A stretch of DNA of 64,000 nucleotides from Flagellimonas hymeniacidonis (GTDB taxonomy: Bacteria; Bacteroidota; Bacteroidia; Flavobacteriales; Flavobacteriaceae). Position numbers and translations under genes: made by a program. The stretch is from the NCBI RefSeq assembly GCF_008040165.1, contig NZ_VRUR01000001.1:504458-568457 (forward strand). The letters are read 5' to 3'. The notes under the pieces were generated by a model. It was not told the origin of the DNA. It did no database searches and was given only the letters and a program-made list of their open reading frames with translations. Shown one piece after another: positions 54,562-64,000 of the stretch (position 1 is its first letter; each line of letters begins with the position of its first letter).

Positions 54562-55599
54562 ATGAAGAAAAAACAAACAATAAAAGACATAGCCCATGCC
54601 GCTGGTGTGTCAATAGGTACGGTAGACAGAGTACTTCATAAAAGAGGAAAAGTGTCCAAAAAGTCCATGGAAATAGTGACTAAGGTTCTTAATGAACTTG
54701 ACTACAAACCAAATCCGATTGCCAGAACCCTTAAAAATAACACTATCTACTCCATAAAAGTGTTGCTCCCTGATCCTAAAAAGGATCATTATTGGAAACG
54801 TTGTATGGAAGGGATAAACGAAATAATTGTAGAGTTTGGTGCTTTTGATTTTGAAATTGAAATCTATTGTTATGATCCTTCCAAACCCAAATCATTCTCA
54901 AAAATTGGAGAGCAATTGATTCAAACTGAAAATCTGGACGCTTTATTATTTGTTCCACTATTTGAAAAGGAAAGTAATACGCTTTTAAAAAAACTTAATA
55001 CAAGACAAATTTTATCGGGGACTTTTAACAGTAGTCTTTCCAACAACCTTGTAGACCAACATACTGGGCAAGATCTATATTCGAGTGGACGTGTAGCGGC
55101 AAAACTCATTTATGATTTAATAAAACCACACTCAAGAATTGCAATTATCCATATTGATGAGGCTTTTAATAATGCAATTCATATGAAACAAAAAGAACAA
55201 GGTTTTAGCTCCTTTTTTAAGGAATACAGCTCTTTTGAAATAAAAACACTAACTCTAAATAGTAACGAATTCCAAAGCAAGTTTCCAGATTTTGTGGAGC
55301 AATTCAATCCCATAGATGCTTTTTTTATAACCACCTCCAAGGTGTATGAGGTTCCTGAAGCGTTAAAAAGTCAAGGAACAAAGTCTAAAATGGTCGGGTA
55401 TGATCTATTACTAAGAAATGTTGAATGCCTAAAAAAAGGTGAAATGGATTTTCTTATACATCAAAACCCTAAAATTCAAGCTTCTTTAGGGCTGAAAGGA
55501 TTAATTGAGAAGCTAATCTTTGAAAAGGAAATTCCCAAGAAGCGTCTGCTTCCTATTGATATTGTAAACTCAGAAAACGTTGAAAGTTACCTGATTTGA
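54562..55599 (+). CDS. LacI-family transcriptional regulator
   Basis: A 345-residue cytoplasmic regulator. The LacI helix-turn-helix is at residues about 5-50 (IKDIAHAAGVSIGTVDRVLH) with the hinge-helix region YKPNPIARTLKNN. Residues about 60-345 form a periplasmic-binding-protein-like ligand domain (KVLLPDPKKDHYWKRC, RIAIIHIDEAF), nearest the ribose/sugar-binding type. The ligand is probably a sugar or sugar alcohol. It most likely binds the two double operators, one just upstream of itself and one between the hybrid sensor and the GH109-like gene. The PhoD-like gene starts 10 bp after it. Confidence 0.92.
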   Translation: MKKKQTIKDIAHAAGVSIGTVDRVLHKRGKVSKKSMEIVTKVLNELDYKPNPIARTLKNNTIYSIKVLLPDPKKDHYWKRCMEGINEIIVEFGAFDFEIEIYCYDPSKPKSFSKIGEQLIQTENLDALLFVPLFEKESNTLLKKLNTRQILSGTFNSSLSNNLVDQHTGQDLYSSGRVAAKLIYDLIKPHSRIAIIHIDEAFNNAIHMKQKEQGFSSFFKEYSSFEIKTLTLNSNEFQSKFPDFVEQFNPIDAFFITTSKVYEVPEALKSQGTKSKMVGYDLLLRNVECLKKGEMDFLIHQNPKIQASLGLKGLIEKLIFEKEIPKKRLLPIDIVNSENVESYLI

Positions 55600-55609
55600 G
55601 AAAAAATCG

Positions 55610-58264
55610 ATGAAAAGAAGAAATTATTTGAAAACCTTGTTAATGGGGACCATCGCTCCCTGTATTTCCCCTTCAGTGCTTGCCAATAGCACTTTTAAGC
55701 CTTGGCCTTATTCAAAAGGTTTGAGTTTCAATAGTAATTGGCACAACTGGCCAAATATGAAATGGACAGGGCCAGAATATTGGGGTAATAGGTTGCAGGA
55801 TTGGCTTATTAAAGATGGTAAGGTTATATGTGACGTTACCGATAAAAATAGAAGCCTTCACCTACTCCCTATTCAAAAGCCTGAAAAAATGGTTGGTTTT
55901 ATCACCTCCATAGTAATTGATGTATTGAACCGTGAATTGAAAAACATAGATGAAGGGTGTTTAGGGGTTCAGTTTGGGGTTAGAGGGCCAATTGAAGATT
56001 ACAGATCGGCTGCCGTGTTTGGGAAAGGAACCCATATTGGGTTAACACCGAATGGTAATCTCAAAATCGGCCATCAAATTTTTGAGACTACTTTGGATTC
56101 TATTCCCGATCATTTCGGACTTGTGGTGGAAGCGGTTCCCAACCATAATTCGTATGCGGTTGCAGTTTCTGTGACCAATCCACAAAATGACCTTTTGCTT
56201 TATAAAAAAGAAGGGGTGGAATTATCCAACACCCAGCTCACTGGTAATTTTGCTTTATTGTCTGATTTTAAACTCAAAAAAAATCAAAATAAAAAAATAG
56301 AGCCAAGTGCCGCCTTCTCCAATTGGCATATTGCCTCACAGGATTTAACCTTAGAGGAAAATAACTTTTTTGGACCCGTCTGTTTTGCACAATACACGTT
56401 GAACAAAGGGAAGCTAAAGCTTACCGCACAAATGGCACCTTTAGAAGAAATACAAGGGCTCTCGGTTCATTTTCAAGTAAAAAACGATGAGAATAAATGG
56501 ACGACTCTCAAGTCAAAGGCCATAGAACCAGAGGGCCGGTCCGTCCAATTTTCATTTGTCAATTTTGAAAAGGAACAAGATGTTCCCTACAGAATCGTTG
56601 CTGACATTCCTTTACTAAATAAAACAGAAACCTACCATTACGAAGGTACCATATCTACTGAGCCGCATAGCAAAGATGAAATTAGAACAGCTGTTTTTAG
56701 CTGTAATTTCCACTATGGTTTTCCAGATGCCGACATTCCAAAAAATGTATCAAAGTTAAACCCGGACATCATCTTATTCCTTGGAGATCAGTTTTATGAG
56801 GCAACAGGAGGTTTTGGGGCCATGTTCCAAGGAGATTATGATAAAATGTGTCTGGATTACTTGCGAAAATGGTACATGTTCGGTTGGTCTTATCGGGACT
56901 TATTCAGGCATCGACCGTGTGCCATCATTCCAGATGACCATGATGTTTACCATGGTAATATTTGGGGAGAGGAAGGTGAACAGGCAGACACATCCAGAGG
57001 GTTTGGTGCTTCTGCCCAAGATAGTGGAGGGTATAAAATGCCCGCCAAATGGGTAAATATGGTACAGCGCACACAAACTGGCCATTTACCTGATGCATTT
57101 GACCCATCACCTGTAAAACAAGGGATAGGCGTATACTATACGCATTGGAATTATGCAGGTATAAGTTTTGGCATACTAGAAGATCGAAAGTTTAAATCAG
57201 CCCCCAAGAATGTTCTTCCAGAAAGTGCGGAAGTTAACAATGGCTGGATTATGAGCGATGATTTTGACATCAAAGAGTATCGGCATATTGAAGCAGATCT
57301 TCTTGGTGATCGACAACATACATTTCTTGATGAATGGGCTCTAGATTGGAGCAACAACGCCCAAATGAAGGTGGTTCTTTCCCAAACTAATTTTGCGACT
57401 TTGGCCACACTTCCCGAAGGCGCAAAGACAGGGGCCGTAATTCCCTCTCTACCTATTCCAAAAAGAGGTGAATATATAAAAGGAGACCGCCCTACGGTAG
57501 ATATGGATTCCAACGGTTGGCCAGCCTTAGGTCGCGATCTGGCAGTTAAAACTATTCGAAAAGCTTTTGCTTTCCACATTGCCGGGGATCAACATTTGGC
57601 GAGTTTTATTCAATATGGTTTAGGAGAACATGGTGACAGTGGATATGCCTTCGCAGGACCAGCCTTAAATAACATATGGCCCCGTAGATTTTGGCCAGAT
57701 GTGGATAGCAGCGAGCACACATATGATAATCCTGCCTATTTGGGTGAGCACTTGGACGGTTTTGGCAATAAAATGACGGTATTTGCTGTTGCAAATCCTC
57801 AGAATACGGGTAAAGAACCAAAAATTTTGCATAATAGAGCGGTAGGTTATGGCTTGGTTACCTTTAATAAAAGGCAGCGAACTATTAAAACCGAATGTTG
57901 GCCCAGATTTATTGACCCCACCATACCCAACAGTCAATATCCAGGATGGCCAATTATCATAACACAGGAAGACAACTATCCAAGAAAAGCCGTTGCATGG
58001 CTCCCAAAAATACAATGGAAAGGAAATTACAAGCCAGTACTAAAAGTATTTGATAATAAAGGGCAACTAGTTTATGCTATAAGACCTGAGACTAGCAATT
58101 ATAGTCCAAAGGTTTTTAATGAAGGTACATACATGATTGAAGTGGCTATACCGGACCTTGATTTTGAAAAAAAATATTTCAACCTGAAAGCGAGTGAAAA
58201 GCAAACTAAAACCATAAGAATCAATTTACTTAAGGAGATTAAAAAAAAGCCTCTTCAAAAATGA
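55610..58264 (+). CDS. PhoD-like phosphodiesterase/alkaline phosphatase
   Basis: An 884-residue exported protein. The signal KRRNYLKTLLMGTIAPCIS has a twin-arginine-like pair. Residues about 30-350 are an N-terminal beta-rich region without a recognised family. The metallophosphatase domain (about 355-720) has ILFLGDQFYEATGGF, CAIIPDDHDVYHGNIWG and AFHIAGDQHLASFIQYG, the PhoD-type metal-ligand blocks. A further domain (about 740-884) holds the beta-rich tail. PhoD enzymes cleave phosphate mono- or diesters with calcium and iron. It lies 10 bp after lacI and converges with the hybrid sensor gene. A link with carbohydrate use suggests a phosphorylated or teichoic-like target, which is inference. 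Confidence 0.82.
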   Translation: MKRRNYLKTLLMGTIAPCISPSVLANSTFKPWPYSKGLSFNSNWHNWPNMKWTGPEYWGNRLQDWLIKDGKVICDVTDKNRSLHLLPIQKPEKMVGFITSIVIDVLNRELKNIDEGCLGVQFGVRGPIEDYRSAAVFGKGTHIGLTPNGNLKIGHQIFETTLDSIPDHFGLVVEAVPNHNSYAVAVSVTNPQNDLLLYKKEGVELSNTQLTGNFALLSDFKLKKNQNKKIEPSAAFSNWHIASQDLTLEENNFFGPVCFAQYTLNKGKLKLTAQMAPLEEIQGLSVHFQVKNDENKWTTLKSKAIEPEGRSVQFSFVNFEKEQDVPYRIVADIPLLNKTETYHYEGTISTEPHSKDEIRTAVFSCNFHYGFPDADIPKNVSKLNPDIILFLGDQFYEATGGFGAMFQGDYDKMCLDYLRKWYMFGWSYRDLFRHRPCAIIPDDHDVYHGNIWGEEGEQADTSRGFGASAQDSGGYKMPAKWVNMVQRTQTGHLPDAFDPSPVKQGIGVYYTHWNYAGISFGILEDRKFKSAPKNVLPESAEVNNGWIMSDDFDIKEYRHIEADLLGDRQHTFLDEWALDWSNNAQMKVVLSQTNFATLATLPEGAKTGAVIPSLPIPKRGEYIKGDRPTVDMDSNGWPALGRDLAVKTIRKAFAFHIAGDQHLASFIQYGLGEHGDSGYAFAGPALNNIWPRRFWPDVDSSEHTYDNPAYLGEHLDGFGNKMTVFAVANPQNTGKEPKILHNRAVGYGLVTFNKRQRTIKTECWPRFIDPTIPNSQYPGWPIIITQEDNYPRKAVAWLPKIQWKGNYKPVLKVFDNKGQLVYAIRPETSNYSPKVFNEGTYMIEVAIPDLDFEKKYFNLKASEKQTKTIRINLLKEIKKKPLQK

Positions 58265-58332
58265 AGTTTTAAGAGTTGGGATATTGCCAATTACTAAAAC
58301 AACTCGTTAAAAATTTGGACAAAAGGTGCTGT

Positions 58333-61300
58333 TCATGATTCCATTGATTGTAACACAACAATATTATATTTTTCTATCAACCTTGCTATTCCAATTTCCT
58401 TGCTCTCATTTTTAATGGCCATTGGAGGTTTTCCAAATTCTTCTTTAAAACATTTGGTGAAGTATTTCGAGTTCTTATACCCCACCATATATCCGGCTTC
58501 CGAAATATTATATCCGTTTTCCAAGAAAAGTAAGGCCGCATGTTTCAACCTTAAGGTTTTGTAAAAATCAATTAGCGTTTTGCCGGTAATATCTTGACAT
58601 TTCCGGTAAATCACCGAATAGCTCATATTCATAATATCTGATAAATCCTCCAGCTTAAATTCTGAACATTCCAGCTGATTATTCAGCTCATTCACTAATC
58701 TTTCCATAAACAGATCTTCCTTAGATTTAACCCTTTCCATTTGAGGGTTGTTGATTATATCTGCCTTGTGCTTAATAATCGTTTTCTCCCTATTATCAAG
58801 AATGTTATCCACCTTTACCAATAGTTCATTAGGGTTAAAGGGCTTTTGAATAAAGGCCAATGCTCCAGTTTGCAAGCCCGCCAATTTGGTTTTAGCGGCA
58901 TCTTTGGCAGTAAGCAATACGATTGGAATATGTGATGTAGCTTTTGATTTAATAAGGATCTTACTCATGGTTATTCCATCCATTGTAGGCATCATTATAT
59001 CACTGACAATAAGGTCGGGCATTTTTTTTCTTGCCAATTTCAACCCTTCTTGACCATTGTCTGCAATGAACACATGATACTTTTCATAAAACAGATCACG
59101 GAGAAAAATTTGCATGTCCACATTGTCTTCTACAATCAGTATGGTAGCTCCTCTTTCAATTTTATTTTCATAAGTAATATCCAATTGATTGAGCAAATCC
59201 ATTTCGATAGGTGACAGCATGTATTGTGGACTTATATCCATACCAACGCCCTTTTCTTCGTTTGAAAAAATATCACCGGTTTTTAAACCTACAGTAAAAC
59301 AGGTTCCCTCATCTGAAGAGGAAACTTTTATCTTGCCATGGTGAAGATCAACCAATTCTTTGGTAAGGGCCAGTCCAATCCCCAATCCTTTTACGTTCTT
59401 TCCAATTTCTGATTGATAGAACATCTCAAAAATATCCTCTCGCTCTTCCAATGGGATACCTGGCCCCGAGTCTATCACGCAAATTTTGAGCTTTTTCCGT
59501 CCTTCTTTTACCTTCAAAACAATCCTTCCGCTACGGGGGGTAAACTTGAAGGCATTGGATAGGAGGTTGTAAAAAATATGCTCCAACTTTTCTGCATCAT
59601 ACCAAAGAAATACTTCTTCTTTTGGGTAGTCTTGGACGAAATCAATATTTTTAAATCTGGCTTGTTCAGAAAATGAATCGGCTATTTTTCTTAGATCGTA
59701 TATGATATTTTTCCTTAAAGCGTAAACTCGCAGTTTATCCAACTCCCTATCCCTCACGGTCATCAATCCTTTTGAAATTCTGGAGAGTCTTTGCGCATTG
59801 TTTTTAATCAAAGAAAGACGTTGCCTCAATAATTGATTGCCGTTGGAGATTGCCCTTTGCAACATATCATCAATCGGACCGGTAATCAGCGTCAACGGGG
59901 TCTGAATCTCATGGGACATTTTCGCAAAGAAATTCATTTTTAAGGCATACAGTTCTTTTTCTTTATTAAACTGAAATTCTTCTCTGTGCAATTTATTTCT
60001 AAGCCTTACCCAAAAAACAATCCCAAGAAAAAGTAATCCAACAATTAAGGAATATACCAAATATGCAATACCGTTTGACCACCAAGGAGATTTAATAGAA
60101 ATAGCTATTTGCTTTGTTGGAATATTCCAAACGCCTTTTTTGGTTCCTGCTTTTACTTCAAAAATATATTCGCCCGGCGGAATGTTGGTATAGGTTGCCA
60201 CGCGCTCCCCTCTTGGAGCGATCCATTCCTTATCAAAACCGTTTAATCTGTAGGCATAATTATATTCTGGATTAAGAACATCCCCAATAGCTGCAAATTG
60301 GAATGAAAAGGACGACTGATCATACTTTAAATTCAAGGATTCCACATTTTCAATTCCTTGTTCAACTTGATTAGGCACCAAGTCAATTGCCGGTTTATTC
60401 AAAATATCTATTTGGCTAATGCCTAAATGTGATTGCGGTTTATTTTTTTTCATCAAATGGGGATAGAAGGCACTCACCCCATCATCACCTCCAAAATATA
60501 ACATACCATCTTCGCCTTTAAAAGCACTTTTCCTTATAAAATTGTCTCCTTGTAGACCGTTTACTCTGTAATAAGAATCGAGCGAATCCTTTTTTACGTC
60601 ATAATGATGAAGTCCGTTTCTACTACTCATCCAAAGTTTTCCATTATCATCAAATAACATTGCACTTATCTCCAAGTCCTTTATGCTGTTATGCGTTATG
60701 AATGATTTATAGGAATGATCTTGGGTGTTAAAGCGTAAAAGAGACCCTGAAAGGGACCGTATCCAAAGATTATTGTCCACATCGGCTATCATAAATGAGG
60801 GGTCATAGTTATTTGTATCCTCTATATGCGTTTTTTGATAGTACTTAATTTTTCTGAATAGGGAGTTATGAAGATTATCGCTGTTTTCCTCAAACTTGAA
60901 CAAGCCCCCCCTGTTCATGCCTATCCATATGGAACCATCTTGCGCCTCGCAAATACTTTCTGATATGGTTCCTGACAACCCATGTGACCGATAGTTAAAA
61001 TGAGCCAACACTTGTTTACTTTCGTTAAAAAGAAGGACTCCTTCACTTGTGGATGCCCAAATGCGATTTTTTGAATCTTGATAAAGAAAACGAACATCAG
61101 CACTTCCTTTTTCTGAAATCCCGGGCATCTTAACCTTACTAAACACATTTTGCTTAGGATTGTAAACGGAAAGGCCATTTTTATAGGTGGCTATCCATAC
61201 TTTTTTATTTGAATCCTCTACAATTCGCTGAATATATCTTCCTTCAAAAATTGGGGAATCATTCGTCTTATTGCCATATTGAACGCTTGTTCCATCTGGA

Positions 61301-62526
61301 AATACTCTATTCAACCCTTTTCCATCTGTTCCAATCCAAAGTGAATTATCAGAGGTTTTAAGTACACTAAGGACTGTAGATGGGACATTTTCATCCGATC
61401 CAGTGTAGTATTGTATACTGCTACTATAGTTTGGTAAGATATCTATAAAACCTCTTTTGTAAACTACCCAAAGATTTCCGTGTACGTCTTCAGAGATATT
61501 GGTTATGCTATTGTTTGTAATAGAGAATTTATTGTTGTCGTCATGTTTAAAATGGGAGATACTATTACTGTCCTTATCAATTTTATACAATCCTTCTCCA
61601 TCTGTTCCTGCCCAAATATTCCCTTGAGCGTCGCAATAAAGGGAATAAAACTGAGGAGAGTTCTCTGGGGATGTTTCCCCCGAACCTGAAATAGGAAACG
61701 CTTTCAAATTTTGGGAATCAGGTTCGTACCTATAGAGTCCATAAAGTTCAGAAACAATCCATATTCTGTTTTTCTTATCAGAAACCAAACGCACCACATG
61801 GGGGATTTTGTCATCAAAGGGCATTTTTACTTCTTGCAGCTGTTTAATAGTGACCTTGTAACCATAGATCTTACCATCTGCTGTACCAATCCATATTTGG
61901 TTGGAATCTGTGGCGGCAATAGTGGTTATTGTTTGAGGTCTATTTTCAATATAGGGCAGGGTGGCTATTCGTGACAATTTTGAATCGCAATAGGCATATT
62001 CGTAAAGAGCTCCCTCTGCTGAACCAAACCAAACCTTATTATCAAAAGGGATTATGGTATTGATTCTTACCGGTTTCCCTTCAATGGATAAACTGTCTCT
62101 AAAATGAACATATCTGCCATTCTTTCCAAACTGGGTAAGTTCACCATTATAGGTGGCCAGCCAAAAGTTGCTCTTTTTATCCTTTTTAAAGAATACCCTT
62201 CTTTTATTCGCAAATTCGTATCCAAAAATTTTAGAATAGGATGTAAAGGTAAAATCATATCCATTATACTTATAAATACCATCAAAGGAAGTAATAAGGA
62301 TGTTACCTAAACTGTCATTTTCTATTGATGAAGAGGCCTGAAATACCCTTTCAAAGTGAATAAAATTATTGAGTTCCTGACTTTGCGCTAATTGAAGAAA
62401 AAATAGACTCAAAAAGCAACATAAACCTCGGTTCAAACGAAACCCTTCCTTAAACTTTGTTACAAAGCATTTAAAAAAACCTCCGGTGTCTGTAATTAAT
62501 CCGATTGCCATTCTTTCATCTCCCAT
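58333..62526 (-). CDS. Hybrid two-component system protein (propeller sensor, kinase, receiver, AraC domain)
   Basis: A protein of about 1397 residues that senses a glycan outside and regulates genes from one polypeptide. After a long N-terminus and a signal-like helix (LCCFLSLFFLQLAQS) comes a double beta-propeller (about 50-740) and a Y_Y_Y domain (about 750-805, GEYIFEVKAGTKKG). A membrane helix lies at about 815-840. The HisKA box is KMSHEIQTPLTLITGPID (His about 869), the ATPase N-box NLLSNAFKFTP (about 990), and the receiver has ILIVEDNVDMQIFL and IVSDIMMPTMDG (Asp about 1174). The C-terminal AraC helix-turn-helix is at about 1296-1390. The frame opens with TTG at 62553; I use the ATG at 62526, with another ATG at 62511. 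It is divergent from the GH109-like gene. Confidence 0.92.
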   Translation of the reverse strand: MGDERMAIGLITDTGGFFKCFVTKFKEGFRLNRGLCCFLSLFFLQLAQSQELNNFIHFERVFQASSSIENDSLGNILITSFDGIYKYNGYDFTFTSYSKIFGYEFANKRRVFFKKDKKSNFWLATYNGELTQFGKNGRYVHFRDSLSIEGKPVRINTIIPFDNKVWFGSAEGALYEYAYCDSKLSRIATLPYIENRPQTITTIAATDSNQIWIGTADGKIYGYKVTIKQLQEVKMPFDDKIPHVVRLVSDKKNRIWIVSELYGLYRYEPDSQNLKAFPISGSGETSPENSPQFYSLYCDAQGNIWAGTDGEGLYKIDKDSNSISHFKHDDNNKFSITNNSITNISEDVHGNLWVVYKRGFIDILPNYSSSIQYYTGSDENVPSTVLSVLKTSDNSLWIGTDGKGLNRVFPDGTSVQYGNKTNDSPIFEGRYIQRIVEDSNKKVWIATYKNGLSVYNPKQNVFSKVKMPGISEKGSADVRFLYQDSKNRIWASTSEGVLLFNESKQVLAHFNYRSHGLSGTISESICEAQDGSIWIGMNRGGLFKFEENSDNLHNSLFRKIKYYQKTHIEDTNNYDPSFMIADVDNNLWIRSLSGSLLRFNTQDHSYKSFITHNSIKDLEISAMLFDDNGKLWMSSRNGLHHYDVKKDSLDSYYRVNGLQGDNFIRKSAFKGEDGMLYFGGDDGVSAFYPHLMKKNKPQSHLGISQIDILNKPAIDLVPNQVEQGIENVESLNLKYDQSSFSFQFAAIGDVLNPEYNYAYRLNGFDKEWIAPRGERVATYTNIPPGEYIFEVKAGTKKGVWNIPTKQIAISIKSPWWSNGIAYLVYSLIVGLLFLGIVFWVRLRNKLHREEFQFNKEKELYALKMNFFAKMSHEIQTPLTLITGPIDDMLQRAISNGNQLLRQRLSLIKNNAQRLSRISKGLMTVRDRELDKLRVYALRKNIIYDLRKIADSFSEQARFKNIDFVQDYPKEEVFLWYDAEKLEHIFYNLLSNAFKFTPRSGRIVLKVKEGRKKLKICVIDSGPGIPLEEREDIFEMFYQSEIGKNVKGLGIGLALTKELVDLHHGKIKVSSSDEGTCFTVGLKTGDIFSNEEKGVGMDISPQYMLSPIEMDLLNQLDITYENKIERGATILIVEDNVDMQIFLRDLFYEKYHVFIADNGQEGLKLARKKMPDLIVSDIMMPTMDGITMSKILIKSKATSHIPIVLLTAKDAAKTKLAGLQTGALAFIQKPFNPNELLVKVDNILDNREKTIIKHKADIINNPQMERVKSKEDLFMERLVNELNNQLECSEFKLEDLSDIMNMSYSVIYRKCQDITGKTLIDFYKTLRLKHAALLFLENGYNISEAGYMVGYKNSKYFTKCFKEEFGKPPMAIKNESKEIGIARLIEKYNIVVLQSMES

Positions 62527-62871
62527 TTCGACAGCTATTTTAGATACTATCAATCAATACATTTCCATAATCAATCGATAAACCTTACCCAAATTACATT
62601 TTTTTTCTTTAAACATGAGCATTTTAAAATCAAATAAATACAATTAATGTGTACGATAACATTTTAAAATGTTATCGTACACATTAATTTATGAAACTTT
62701 GACCTCCTTATCTTCCAAAATGAACCATTTTGAAAGGGAAAAAGGACTGAAAGCAGAAAAAATAGGTGGTCTTAGACTAAAATGTATACCCTTTCCCTGG
62801 ACAGTTATACCAATATTTGAAGAGGAACAAATTAGCAACAATATTAATTAAAGATACCTCTAGATATCAAT
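62527..62871. other. Divergent control region between hybrid sensor and GH109-like gene
   Basis: A 345-bp region holding the second double operator (62642-62689). A 43-codon frame at 62720-62851 lies just before the GH109-like start, but I have no evidence that it is a gene. Confidence 0.6.
62642..62689. promoter_or_regulatory. LacI-type double operator, copy 2, in a perfect 48-bp palindrome
   Basis: Two 24-bp arms form an uninterrupted perfect palindrome. The inner parts are TGTGTACGATAACA (62648-62661) and TGTTATCGTACACA (62670-62683) with an 8-bp spacer, identical in arms and spacing to copy 1 at 54491. It is placed to control the GH109-like gene and possibly the hybrid sensor gene. Confidence 0.8.
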
Positions 62872-64000
62872 ATGAATTCAAGAAGAAATTTTGTCAAAAA
62901 ATCTGCACTGGCCAGTACCGGATTGGCCCTTGCTCCTAGTATTTCCTTTGGTATTACAAAAGGATCCAACGCAGCCAAATTAAATATTGGACTTATTGGA
63001 GTTGGCTTGCGAGGAACAAATCATTTAAACAACCTACTGCTTAGAGATGATATAAATGTAGTCGCCATTTGTGATGTAGATGATGCAAGGATACAATTAG
63101 GTTTGGATATTATCTCCAAAAAGGGTGCGGCCAAACCAAAAGTATTTGGGAAGAATGAATATGACTACAAAAACTTACTTGAACTGGACGAGTTGGATGC
63201 GGTAATAATAGCCACTCCATGGTTGTGGCATACCCGAATGGCAAAAGATTCAATGCTCGCCGGAAAGTATACAGGTTTGGAAGTTTCGGCCGCTAATACC
63301 CTTGAAGAGTGCTGGGACTTGGTTAATACCCATGAACAAACCGGAACACATTTAATGATTTTGGAAAATGTCAATTACAGAAGAGATGTATTGGCTGTGC
63401 TCAACATGGTAAAACAAAATGTCTTCGGAGAAATGGTACACTATAGATGTGGCTACCAACATGATCTTAGAGGAGTACTCTTTAATGACGGAAAAACTGC
63501 CTATGGCAAAGGTGTGGAATTTGGTGAAAAGGGAATCTCAGAATCCAAGTGGCGTACACAACATTCACTATTACGAAATGGAGACTTTTACCCCACTCAT
63601 GGAATAGGACCCATAGCTCCAATGGCCGATATCAATCGTGGAAATCGATTTTTAACGATAACCTCACATGCTACCAATGCAGTTGGATTCAAGGATTATA
63701 TAACCAAACTTGGTGGTGAAGAACATCCCAACACTAAATTAAAATGGAAGCAAGGTGATGTAGTAACAAGTACCATTGAAACCTCAAATGGAGAAACAAT
63801 CATCATAACCAATGACTGTAATCTACCTAGACCATATTCCCTAGGATTCCGTGTACAAGGCGCCAAAGGCTTATGGGAAGTAGATGGAAACCGTATTTAC
63901 GTTGAAGGGAAATCAAAACCACATCGCTGGGATGAAGCCAATCAATGGTTGGAAAAATATGATCACCCCCTATGGAAAAAGTACGGAACCTACGCCAAAG
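62872..64000 (+). CDS. GH109-like Gfo/Idh/MocA-family glycosidase (runs off window)
   Basis: At least 376 residues, open to the window edge. The N-terminus has a twin-arginine signal (NSRRNFVKKSALASTGLALA). A Rossmann NAD-binding domain follows (KLNIGLIGVGLRGTNHL and AICDVDDAR), with VIIATPWLWHTRMAKDSM. The later blocks ENVNYRRDVLAVLNMVKQ, VEFGEKGISESKWRTQHS, NGDFYPTHGIGPIAPM and DINRGNRFLTITSHATN are characteristic of GH109, the NAD-dependent alpha-N-acetylgalactosaminidases. The YPTHG histidine is present. It probably acts in the periplasm on an N-acetylgalactosamine- or related glycan. It lies 183 bp after the second double operator, which suggests LacI control. Confidence 0.85.
   Translation, partial: MNSRRNFVKKSALASTGLALAPSISFGITKGSNAAKLNIGLIGVGLRGTNHLNNLLLRDDINVVAICDVDDARIQLGLDIISKKGAAKPKVFGKNEYDYKNLLELDELDAVIIATPWLWHTRMAKDSMLAGKYTGLEVSAANTLEECWDLVNTHEQTGTHLMILENVNYRRDVLAVLNMVKQNVFGEMVHYRCGYQHDLRGVLFNDGKTAYGKGVEFGEKGISESKWRTQHSLLRNGDFYPTHGIGPIAPMADINRGNRFLTITSHATNAVGFKDYITKLGGEEHPNTKLKWKQGDVVTSTIETSNGETIIITNDCNLPRPYSLGFRVQGAKGLWEVDGNRIYVEGKSKPHRWDEANQWLEKYDHPLWKKYGTYAK

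Noticed and set aside
58333-62553. TTG at 62553 as the hybrid sensor start
   Set aside because: ATG codons at 62526 and 62511 in the same frame are more likely. No evidence favours TTG.
62720-62851. 43-codon frame just before the GH109-like gene
   Set aside because: It lies in the control region and has no motif or supporting signal; it may be leader sequence.

Overview
The window looks like chromosomal DNA of a marine-type member of the Bacteroidota, family Flavobacteriaceae. It is AT-rich and has SusC/SusD outer-membrane pairs, lipoproteins with short lipobox signals, a CcoN-CcoO fusion, TAnnTTTG-type -7 promoter elements, a hybrid two-component regulator and a LacI/GH109 locus. No tRNA, rRNA, insertion sequence, prophage or CRISPR array was seen.

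Region 1 (1-21.5 kb) is a respiration and micro-oxic block. It holds a cbb3 cytochrome oxidase operon (ccoS, ccoNO, ccoQ, ccoP, ccoG, ccoH, a TauE/SafE-type membrane protein, then a CoA-transferase and a ClbS/DfsB-like protein). It also holds the copper ATPase ccoI/fixI with a DoxX-like gene, a Crp/Fnr-family regulator, hemN, three universal stress proteins, tonB, a ROK kinase, and a pair of uncharacterised enzymes (GCS2-CBS ligase plus AstE/AspA-like hydrolase). The best observation in the window is that seven promoters here share one architecture. A TGAYAnnnRTCA palindrome is centred exactly 36.5 bp from the last base of a TAnnTTTR -7 box. The promoters belong to usp, tonB, the GCS2-CBS/astE operon, ccoS, fixI, the Crp/Fnr gene itself and a second usp. 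This reads as a complete local Fnr-type regulon with sites at about -41.5.

Region 2 (21.5-26.1 kb) has a serine/threonine dehydratase-like enzyme followed at once by a fused small-molecule kinase / class-III aminotransferase-fold phospho-lyase, then a small secreted protein and a degenerate stretch.

Region 3 (26.1-44.0 kb) is a polysaccharide utilisation locus. A membrane-spanning propeller/LuxR regulator is followed by SusC, SusD, a tandem-LamG surface lipoprotein broken by a frameshift, two GH144-type lipoproteins, a GH43-like enzyme with a discoidin domain, a GH3 beta-glucosidase and a type I sulfatase. The two GH144 genes plus GH3 suggest a beta-1,2-glucan. The sulfatase and GH43-like gene suggest the substrate is decorated.

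Region 4 (44.0-54.2 kb) holds a desaturase plus cold-shock protein unit with a long leader, a possible 40-residue small gene with its own terminator, rsgA, a small membrane protein, a metallo-beta-lactamase-fold lipoprotein, a PadR/FtsX-type permease pair and a beta-lactamase-family serine hydrolase.

Region 5 (54.2-64.0 kb) is the start of another carbohydrate locus: a LacI regulator, a PhoD-like phosphatase, a hybrid two-component sensor and a GH109-like glycosidase that runs off the window. Two copies of one double operator (14-bp inverted arms, 8-bp spacer), one before lacI and one between the sensor and the GH109 gene, tie the locus together. The second copy is a perfect 48-bp palindrome.
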